The notes below the pieces were generated by a model. The model saw only the letters and a program-made list of their open reading frames with translations. It was not told the origin of the DNA and made no database searches. A program made the position numbers and the translations under genes. This document shows positions 36,440 to 43,347 of a stretch of DNA of 64,000 nucleotides, in pieces. How positions within the stretch are numbered: position 1 is the stretch's first letter; the number at the start of each line of letters is the position of its first letter. The stretch comes from JBAXTE01 sp037130365 (GTDB lineage: Bacteria > Bacteroidota > Bacteroidia > Bacteroidales > WCHB1-69): the NCBI GenBank assembly GCA_037130365.1, contig JBAXTE010000016.1, forward strand, positions 21,601-85,600. The letters run 5' to 3'.

Positions 36440-37810
36440 ATGCAAAAAAAAGGCAAAATTCTTATCATTGACGATAACAAAGAGATTATTGAAGCGCTAA
36501 GATTTTTTTTGGAAGATGAATTCAATTCCGTCATGGCAATTAAGAACCCTAACCAGATTCAATCGACAATTAAAGCAGGAAACTACGATATTGTTTTGCT
36601 TGACATGAATTTTTCGGCAGGAGTAAACTCAGGAAATGAAGGATTGTTTTGGCTGAAAGAGATTTTGAAACTTGATCCATCGCTGATTGTAATATTGATT
36701 ACCGCTTATGGAGACGTGGAACTAGCCGTAAAAGCAATTAAGGAAGGAGCCATCGATTTTATTTTAAAGCCTTGGAATAATGATAAGTTAATGGCTACCA
36801 TAAAATCGGGATTAAAACTACGTGAGTCGAAGTTAGAAATTGAAAAATTAAAAATTGGACAACAGCATTTAACCTCGGAACTCGATCGTCAATATCCTGA
36901 TTTGATAAGCCATTGTGATGCAATGAAAAAGATTATCAACATCATAAACAAAGTTTCAAAAACAGATGCAAGTGTCTTAATTACTGGTGAAAACGGAACT
37001 GGAAAGGGGTTGGTTGCGAGGGAAATCCACAAACGCTCTATGCGATCGAAAGAGATTATGATAACCGTTGACATGGCTTCGTTAAACGAAAGTTTGTTCG
37101 AAAGTGAGCTTTTTGGTCACAAAAGAGGTTCGTTTACCGATGCAAAACAAGATCGTATTGGTCGGTTTGAATCAGCATCGTCAGGCACATTATTCTTAGA
37201 TGAAATTGGGAATTTATCGTTGATGATGCAAGCAAAAATTCTTTCGGTTTTGCAAGAACGAAGAATTACTCCTGTTGGCTCAAATAAAAGTATTCCAGTG
37301 GATATACGTTTGATTGCTGCTACCAATATGAACTTAGAGAAGATGGTTGAAGATGGCACTTTTCGAGAAGATCTTTTGTTTCGATTAAACACCATTCAAA
37401 TTGACCTTCCCCCGTTGCGCGAACGAGAAGAAGACATTGTAATGTTGGCAAAAAACTTTTTGAAAAAATTTGGCGAAAAATACATTCGTCCTTCATTATA
37501 TTTTGATGAAGATGCACTTACAACACTAAAAGAATATTCGTGGCCTGGAAATATTAGAGAACTAGAGCACACCATTGAAAAGGTGGTTATTTTATGTGAG
37601 AATGATAAAATCAGTACTTCTGATTTGCAATTAAAAAAGCAAGTAGATTTTAAATCAATGTTAGATTCTTCAAAAACGATGGATGATTTAGAAAAAAATG
37701 CTATCGTAAATGCGTTGCAGTTAAATCACGGGAATCTTAGTGATACAGCAAAAGCGTTGGGTATATCGAGACAAACTATTTACAATAAAATAAAAAAATA
37801 TGGTCTATAA
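36440..37810 (+). CDS. sigma-54-dependent response regulator (NtrC/AtoC family)
   Basis: This 456-aa activator has a receiver domain at residues 1-125 (IDDNKEI acidic pocket; phosphorylatable Asp55 in IVLLDMNF; conserved TAYGDVELAVKAIKEGAIDFILKPW). The AAA+ domain spans about 155-390 (Walker A GENGTGKGLVAREIH; Walker B GTLFLDEIGN; arginine-finger region FREDLLFRLN). A Fis-type helix-turn-helix is at about 420-456. The sigma-54-contact loop reads GSFTDA rather than GAFTGA; the key threonine is kept. The gene overlaps the kinase gene by 11 nt and sits between two operons with sigma-54-type elements, which are its likely targets. Confidence 0.95.
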   Translation: MQKKGKILIIDDNKEIIEALRFFLEDEFNSVMAIKNPNQIQSTIKAGNYDIVLLDMNFSAGVNSGNEGLFWLKEILKLDPSLIVILITAYGDVELAVKAIKEGAIDFILKPWNNDKLMATIKSGLKLRESKLEIEKLKIGQQHLTSELDRQYPDLISHCDAMKKIINIINKVSKTDASVLITGENGTGKGLVAREIHKRSMRSKEIMITVDMASLNESLFESELFGHKRGSFTDAKQDRIGRFESASSGTLFLDEIGNLSLMMQAKILSVLQERRITPVGSNKSIPVDIRLIAATNMNLEKMVEDGTFREDLLFRLNTIQIDLPPLREREEDIVMLAKNFLKKFGEKYIRPSLYFDEDALTTLKEYSWPGNIRELEHTIEKVVILCENDKISTSDLQLKKQVDFKSMLDSSKTMDDLEKNAIVNALQLNHGNLSDTAKALGISRQTIYNKIKKYGL

Positions 37811-39155
37811 AAAATTTTATCTGATAATAATTCTCAGAATCATTATCATAAGTGCTTTGTCGTGTTTTTTCTTTTTTTCAATTGCAAACTCCTGGAGTTT
37901 TGTGTGGGCAATTATTGCTGGTTTTTTATTTTTATTTCAGGTTTTTGCCTTAATCGCTTACATCAATAAAATAAATCGAATGCTTGAGAATTTTTTCAAT
38001 TTTCAAATAGCAGGAGATCATACTGGGGTGTATTATAAATCGTGGAAAAAGGATGAATACAAGGAGTTAAACCGCTGTTTCGATTTAATAAACCAAAAGT
38101 TGAAAAAGGCAAAAATGGATTACGAAATTCAGAATAAATATTTTGAAACGGTTGTGGATCATATTGGAGTTGGATTAATATCATTCGCTCAAGATGGTAA
38201 TATTGAATTGTTTAACAATACAGCAAAGCAACTTTTTGGGATTAACATTGCCAAACATGTTGATAAATTAGACCATTGCAAAAAAGATTTTGGAGAGGAA
38301 CTTCTAAAAATGAAACCCTCTGAACCCAAAATATTCAACATCTTAGTAAATGGCGAACAGAAGCAGTTACTCGCGAAATTAAATATTTTTAAAACTAATA
38401 ATTCTAATTTATCGTTGATCTCATTTCAGAATATTAAAAGTGAACTGGAACAAAAAGAGATTGAATCGTGGCAAAAATTGATTCGTGTGTTAACTCATGA
38501 AATTATGAATTCCATTTCGCCAATTACCTCACTAACCAATAGTTTAATCCGAATTTATAAACAGAAAGAAGGAGTAGAAACCAATGTTCTCGAAAAAATC
38601 AATCCTGCCATCATCGAAAAAACGGTAAAAGGACTTGAAATAATAGAAGAGAGAGGTAATGGATTGATGCATTTTGTGGACAATTATCGAAGCTTAACAT
38701 TGTTACCAAAACCAGAGTTTCAGAAACTTGTTGTGCTTGATTTATTTATAAAAATGGAACAACTTTTCGAACCCGCTTTTACAACCAAAAACATAAAAAC
38801 AGCTATCAAATGCGATGATAAAATACAAATTAATGCAGATTCAAAATTGATGGAACAAATGTTTATTAACTTAATTCAAAACGCAGTAGATTCACTTGAA
38901 AACGTTGTCGATTCGACTATTCATCTTACTGCTTATCGGGTTGATGAGCAGGTTGTATTAGAAGTTTCAGACAATGGTAAAGGAATTCCAACAGAAAATA
39001 TTGAGAATATATTTGTCCCGTTTTTTACCACTAAAGAGAAAGGTTCTGGAATTGGATTGAGCCTCTCACGCCAAATTATGATTTTGCATCAAGGAACAAT
39101 TTCAGTAAAAACATCTTCGATAGATACCACTTTTGTTTTGAAATTTCGGAATTGA
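37800..39155 (+). CDS. sensor histidine kinase paired with the NtrC-type regulator
   Basis: This 451-aa kinase has two transmembrane helices (about 6-28 and 32-54) with almost no loop between them, so it probably senses within or at the membrane or in the cytoplasm. A linker and PAS-like domain follow (about 60-215; YFETVVDHIGVGLISFAQDGNIELFNNTAKQLFG). The H-box is VLTHEIMNSISPITSL, with His233. The ATPase part has the N-box QMFINLIQNAVDSL, DNGKGIP and FFTTKEKGSGIGLSLSRQIM. The 11-nt overlap with the regulator gene implies coupled translation. It is similar in layout to NtrY-type kinases. Confidence 0.95.
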   Translation: MVYKKFYLIIILRIIIISALSCFFFFSIANSWSFVWAIIAGFLFLFQVFALIAYINKINRMLENFFNFQIAGDHTGVYYKSWKKDEYKELNRCFDLINQKLKKAKMDYEIQNKYFETVVDHIGVGLISFAQDGNIELFNNTAKQLFGINIAKHVDKLDHCKKDFGEELLKMKPSEPKIFNILVNGEQKQLLAKLNIFKTNNSNLSLISFQNIKSELEQKEIESWQKLIRVLTHEIMNSISPITSLTNSLIRIYKQKEGVETNVLEKINPAIIEKTVKGLEIIEERGNGLMHFVDNYRSLTLLPKPEFQKLVVLDLFIKMEQLFEPAFTTKNIKTAIKCDDKIQINADSKLMEQMFINLIQNAVDSLENVVDSTIHLTAYRVDEQVVLEVSDNGKGIPTENIENIFVPFFTTKEKGSGIGLSLSRQIMILHQGTISVKTSSIDTTFVLKFRN

Positions 39156-39179
39156 TTGTTTCTTTCTTAATTTACAATA

Positions 39180-39198
39180 GTGTATAAATAATTGACAC
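39180..39198. promoter_or_regulatory. GTGT-N11-ACAC operator (candidate activator site 2)
   Basis: GTGTATAAATAATTGACAC has the same layout as the site at 36351-36369. It ends 62 nt before the -24 element at 39261. Its centre would be near -98 relative to the predicted start, a normal place for an NtrC-type enhancer. Confidence 0.6.
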
Positions 39199-39241
39199 TT
39201 TTTGATATCTTATTAAAAACATATTTTATAACACATTAATA

Positions 39242-39258
39242 ATGTGCATTATGCACAT
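39242..39258. promoter_or_regulatory. perfect inverted repeat between operator and promoter
   Basis: ATGTGCAT-T-ATGCACAT is an 8-bp perfect inverted repeat with a 1-nt centre, directly upstream of the -24 element. It could be a binding site for a second regulator; no protein can be assigned. Confidence 0.5.
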
Positions 39259-39260
39259 AG

Positions 39261-39276
39261 TGGCACATTCCTTGAA
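39261..39276 (+). promoter_or_regulatory. sigma-54-type -24/-12 element of the ABC operon
   Basis: TGGCAC-ATTCC-TTGA matches TGGCAC-N5-TTGC at every position but the last. It lies 36 nt before the ATG of the ABC ATPase gene. No good TAnnTTTG box is seen in the same region. Confidence 0.7.
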
Positions 39277-39312
39277 TATTGTTGACGAAAATATTTTAAC
39301 ACATGAATAATT

Positions 39313-39990
39313 ATGATAAAACTTAATAATCTTACCAAAATATTCAGAACCGATGAAGTAGAAACTACGGCCTTGAATAAGATAAGTTTTGAAATTAAAG
39401 AGGGTGAATTTGTAGTAATTATGGGACCTTCGGGTTGTGGAAAATCAACTTTACTAAATATTCTTGGAATGTTGGATAATCCAACCGAAGGAGAGTACTT
39501 CTTTAAAGATCAGGAAATTTCGAAATTTAACGAACAAAAGAAAGCATTCTTAAGAAAGAGCAACATTGGGTTTGTGTTTCAGAGTTTTAACCTAATTGAT
39601 GAATTAACCGTTTTCGAAAATGTAGAACTTCCACTCATTTATTTAGGAATTTCGGCAAAAGACCGGAAACAAAAAGTAGATGAAGTATTGGAACAAATGA
39701 ATATGTTACATCGAAAAAAACATTACCCAGTTCAACTTTCGGGAGGACAACAACAGCGTGTAGCCATATCGAGAGCCATTGTTGCCAATCCATCCATGAT
39801 TTTAGCCGATGAACCAACTGGAAATCTTGATTCTGCCAATGGAGAAGACGTGATGAACCTTTTGTGTGAATTGAATAAAAAAGGTACAACTATAATCATG
39901 GTAACACACTCTCAGCGTGATGCAGAATATGGTCGAAGAATCATTCAATTGCTCGACGGACATTTGTTAACGGAAAATGTCAAAGGTTGA
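39313..39990 (+). CDS. ABC transporter ATP-binding protein (MacB/LolD type)
   Basis: This 225-aa ATPase has Walker A GPSGCGKSTLLN, Q-loop FVFQSFNLIDELTVFENV, signature LSGGQQQRVAISRA, Walker B MILADEPTGNLDS and H-loop IIMVTHSQRDAEY. This sequence type pairs with FtsX/MacB permeases that move substrates out of the periplasm or power mechanotransmission. The permease gene follows after a 96-nt gap that contains a hairpin. It is driven by the sigma-54-type element at 39261. Confidence 0.94.
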   Translation: MIKLNNLTKIFRTDEVETTALNKISFEIKEGEFVVIMGPSGCGKSTLLNILGMLDNPTEGEYFFKDQEISKFNEQKKAFLRKSNIGFVFQSFNLIDELTVFENVELPLIYLGISAKDRKQKVDEVLEQMNMLHRKKHYPVQLSGGQQQRVAISRAIVANPSMILADEPTGNLDSANGEDVMNLLCELNKKGTTIIMVTHSQRDAEYGRRIIQLLDGHLLTENVKG

Positions 39991-39999
39991 GTTTTATTC

Positions 40000-40043
40000 A
40001 AAACCAGCTTCCGATAACTGACGGTCGGTATTAAGCTGGTTTT
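40000..40043 (+). terminator. hairpin with U-tract between ABC ATPase and permease genes
   Basis: AAAACCAGCTT (40000-40010) and AAGCTGGTTTT (40033-40043) pair perfectly over 11 bp, and six or more T residues follow. Its shape is that of an intrinsic terminator. Inside an operon it would lower, rather than abolish, permease expression relative to the ATPase, or the permease has another promoter. Confidence 0.75.
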
Positions 40044-40086
40044 TTATATTGCATAAATTGGCTTAAAAAAATAAAAATCATTTTAT

Positions 40087-42498
40087 ATGTATACGAATTA
40101 TTTAAAAGTTATTATACGAAACCTGATTCGGAACAAACTTTTTTCAATCATCAATATACTTGGGCTTACCATTGGAATGACCGCATGTTTGTTGATTTTA
40201 TTTTATGTGAATTTTGAAAAAAGTTACGATAAATTTCACGAAAACAGCAATCAAATTTATCGACTTCGTTACGAAAGAACAGATCAGAGTGGCGATGCCG
40301 TAAGATTTGCATCATGCTGTCCTCCAGGAGGATTAGTAGTAAGAAGTCAATTTCCTGAAGTAGAAAAAGTTGCACGTTTATTTCATGTTACCGCTGCCGT
40401 TGCCAATGGTGAAAAGAAGTTTTTAGAAGAAAAAATCTATTTTGCAGAGTCTGAATTCCTTCAGATTTTCAATTTCAAATTTGTGACAGGCGATCCCAAA
40501 ACAGTAATAAATGAAATAAACAGTGCTGCTATCTCACAAAGTATGGCTAAAAAGTATTTTGGCGATGAGAATCCGTTGGGGAAAACAATCAAAATGGATA
40601 ACAGAACGGAATATAAGGTAAATGGAGTGTTTGAAGACATTCCATTAAACTCGCATCTCAAATTCGATTTTCTATTATCTTATAAAAACCTCATGAATAA
40701 ATTTGGTCCACAGGCTGAACAAGAGTGGGGCGAAACAGGCTGGTTTACCTATCTATTATTTAAAAATAATGCGGATCCTGAAGCGTTTCAAAAAAAGTTA
40801 ACCGCTTTTGTTGATAAAGAGATCAATATTAACTTAAAGCAGTACAATCTTCGCATGGATTTAAAAATCCAACCCCTGAACGACATTCATCTCAATTCCC
40901 ATTTTATGCAAGAGTACGAGCCAAATAGCGATGAGGAAACCGTTAACATTCTCTTTATTATTGCCATTTTCATCATCGTAATTGCATGGGTAAACTATGT
41001 GAATTTATCCACTGCCCGTTCGTTAACCCGAGCAAAAGAAGTTGGACTTCGAAAAGTAGTTGGAGCTACTCGTATTCAATTAATGATTCAATTTTTCCTT
41101 GAAATTACACTTGTAAATAGTATTGCTATTCTACTCTCTTTACTTCTTGTAGAACTTTTATTACCGCTATTTTGCGCCTTAACAGGATTGCTTCCCATTT
41201 ACTTCGTATGGAGCGCGGGTTGGCTTTGGCAAGCAATTACAATCATGTTGGTAGCCGGAATCTTTTTATCAGGGGTCTATCCCGTTTTTGTAATGTCTTC
41301 ATTTAAGCCAATTACCGTATTACGTGGCAAGTTAGGAAATTCAACGAAAGGAATTAGTCTCCGTAAAGTTTTAGTTGTATTTCAATTTATCATGTCACTA
41401 GGGCTAATTACGGCTACAATTACAGTATTTGAGCAAATTTCCTTTATGAAAAATCAAAATTTGGGAATTTCAATTGATAACACATTGGCAATCAGGACAC
41501 CTCGTATTAGGGATGCTGAATTTGCAAACAAAATAGTCACCTTCAAGAATGAGCTACTAAATAAAGCGGTTATCAAGAAGTTTTGTGCTTTGTCTGAAGT
41601 TCCTGGACGTCAGATTTTGTGGGATGCTGGTGGAATCCATCGAGTGGGTTCTGATGAAAATAAAAACTATCAAATTGTTGGAATTGATTATGATTTTGCC
41701 GATGTTTTTGGGGTAAAGTTTGCCGCTGGTCGTAACTTCTCAAAAGATTTTGGAACAGATACTTCAGCGCTTATTCTTAATGAAAAAGCGGTACGATGGA
41801 TGGGATTTAAAAACTCGGAGTCAGCTATAGGCCAAAAAGTTAGCTATTGGGAACAGATTTACACCATTGTTGGAGTAATGAAAGATTATCACCAACAATC
41901 GCCAAAGCAAGCTTATGAACCTCATATTTTCCGATTAATGCCACAAGGACGTAGTGGTTCGAGAGGTTTTTTTGCTCTAAAATTGAACTCTAAAGAGACT
42001 AAAACATCATTAGAAACAATACAAAAATTGTACGATGAGTATTTCCCGGGTAATCCATTCGACTCGTTCTTTATTGATGATTACTACAATCAGCAATACA
42101 AATCGGATGAACAGTTTGGAAAAATCTTTGGGATATTCTCTTTCCTCGCAATTTTTATAACCTGTTTGGGTATTTTCGGATTGGCCTCGTTTATAGTGAC
42201 TCAACGAACCAAAGAAATCTGTATCCGAAAAGTGCTTGGCGCAAATGTTTCAGGGATTTTATACCTAATAGCCAAAGATTTTGTAATTCTAATCATCGCA
42301 TCGTTTATTGTTTCAACTCCAATATGTTATTTTGGATTAAATCGTTGGCTCAATACATTTGCTAATCGTATGGATTTGAATGTCTGGTTGTTTATTATCC
42401 CCCTATTAATAACACTTCTATTAACTGGAATTACGATTGGCATTTTAGTAATTAGAGCTGCTCGTCAAAATCCAGTTGATAATCTAAGATATGAGTAG
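40087..42498 (+). CDS. ABC transporter permease, MacB/FtsX type, two-module
   Basis: This 803-aa permease has two MacB_PCD-FtsX modules in one chain. The first transmembrane helix is at about 20-41 (LFSIINILGLTIGMTACLLILFY), then a periplasmic domain (about 45-275). A helix block follows at about 280-450, with TRAKEVGLRKVVGATRIQLMIQFFLE, the coupling segment. The second periplasmic domain is about 460-670 and the last helix block about 675-795 (TKEICIRKVLGANVSGI). This is the standard long form in Bacteroidota. It acts with the upstream ATPase and probably the HlyD-type adaptor. The substrate is unknown. Confidence 0.93.
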   Translation: MYTNYLKVIIRNLIRNKLFSIINILGLTIGMTACLLILFYVNFEKSYDKFHENSNQIYRLRYERTDQSGDAVRFASCCPPGGLVVRSQFPEVEKVARLFHVTAAVANGEKKFLEEKIYFAESEFLQIFNFKFVTGDPKTVINEINSAAISQSMAKKYFGDENPLGKTIKMDNRTEYKVNGVFEDIPLNSHLKFDFLLSYKNLMNKFGPQAEQEWGETGWFTYLLFKNNADPEAFQKKLTAFVDKEININLKQYNLRMDLKIQPLNDIHLNSHFMQEYEPNSDEETVNILFIIAIFIIVIAWVNYVNLSTARSLTRAKEVGLRKVVGATRIQLMIQFFLEITLVNSIAILLSLLLVELLLPLFCALTGLLPIYFVWSAGWLWQAITIMLVAGIFLSGVYPVFVMSSFKPITVLRGKLGNSTKGISLRKVLVVFQFIMSLGLITATITVFEQISFMKNQNLGISIDNTLAIRTPRIRDAEFANKIVTFKNELLNKAVIKKFCALSEVPGRQILWDAGGIHRVGSDENKNYQIVGIDYDFADVFGVKFAAGRNFSKDFGTDTSALILNEKAVRWMGFKNSESAIGQKVSYWEQIYTIVGVMKDYHQQSPKQAYEPHIFRLMPQGRSGSRGFFALKLNSKETKTSLETIQKLYDEYFPGNPFDSFFIDDYYNQQYKSDEQFGKIFGIFSFLAIFITCLGIFGLASFIVTQRTKEICIRKVLGANVSGILYLIAKDFVILIIASFIVSTPICYFGLNRWLNTFANRMDLNVWLFIIPLLITLLLTGITIGILVIRAARQNPVDNLRYE

Positions 42499-42578
42499 GG
42501 TATTTATCAAAAGGAGAATTTCAAAAAATAACAAAAAAAAGTAATTAAATCGATTTTTTAAATTGAAAACGACTAATT

Positions 42579-43013
42579 ATGAAAAGACTAATAATCATTT
42601 TAATTGTGGCGATATTTAATCTATTTTGTGCAAAATCACAAACAATTGTACCCGATTCAGTTGCAATTAAAGTTACCGTATTAAATTACATCGAAGGGTG
42701 GAATTCTGGAGATACCGTTCGAATGGCAAAAGCGTTGCATCCAAAACTTGCAAAAAGAGGAGTTGTGATGTCACCAAATGGCAAAATAGCTGAATTACAA
42801 AGAGCAAATTATTCGGATATGATGACTTGGACTGCAAGCCGAGCAAAGTTACCAGAAGTAAAAGAAGATATAAAAATTGTGATTTACGATATCGGAAAAA
42901 ATATCGCCAATGCGAAATGTATAAGTAAAGAGTATATCGATCATTTGCATCTGGTGAGAATAAATAATGAATGGAAAATTTTAAATGCAATTTGGGAACT
43001 AAATTTACCCTAG
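42579..43013 (+). CDS. secreted NTF2-like (SnoaL/lumazine-binding-like) protein
   Basis: This 144-aa protein has a signal peptide (1-20, CAKSQ). The mature part has the pattern VLNYIEGWNSGDTVRMAKALHPKLAKRGVV and a C-terminal LVRINNEWKILNAIWE, which I assign to the NTF2-like/putative lumazine-binding fold. No catalytic residue set is evident. It lies 80 nt after the permease on the same strand and is probably in its operon or served by its own weak promoter. The exact role is unknown. Confidence 0.75.
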   Translation: MKRLIIILIVAIFNLFCAKSQTIVPDSVAIKVTVLNYIEGWNSGDTVRMAKALHPKLAKRGVVMSPNGKIAELQRANYSDMMTWTASRAKLPEVKEDIKIVIYDIGKNIANAKCISKEYIDHLHLVRINNEWKILNAIWELNLP

Positions 43014-43347
43014 TAAAATTAAAAAAACACAATATACCCTAGTTTAACAATCAATAATTAGCAAAAAGTCCCGAGCGAAACAAATAAAGGTGAATCTCCA
43101 ATATTTAATTTTCAATCGGGCTTTTGTTTTTTATTTAATTTATGATTTGTATTAAACCAAAATACTTGAATACAAAAGCACTAAAAAGTACATAGGCTAT
43201 TGTCATTCAAAATTGACTTCGTCGAACTTCGTTTCTGTATTCTCTTTTCACGTTTCACGAACCGGAACGAAGTGGAGCTCAGCATAGCTAAAAATCTTTT
43301 CACGACTCAAAAAACTAAAAACTTCTAATTCTACTTCTTCCTTCTTT
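43014..43347. other. gene-free region between convergent transcripts
   Basis: It holds a weak long-loop terminator for the plus strand (about 43063-43131: GTCCCGA and TCGGGC arms followed by T runs). It also holds three copies of CTTTTCAC (43244-43251, 43296-43303, 43344-43351). Apart from these it is AT-rich and has no credible gene. Confidence 0.5.

Noticed and set aside
43063..43131. Strong terminator after the NTF2-like gene
   Set aside because: The arms pair only over 5-6 bp plus a bulge and the loop is about 40 nt, so it is noted only as weak within the gap description.
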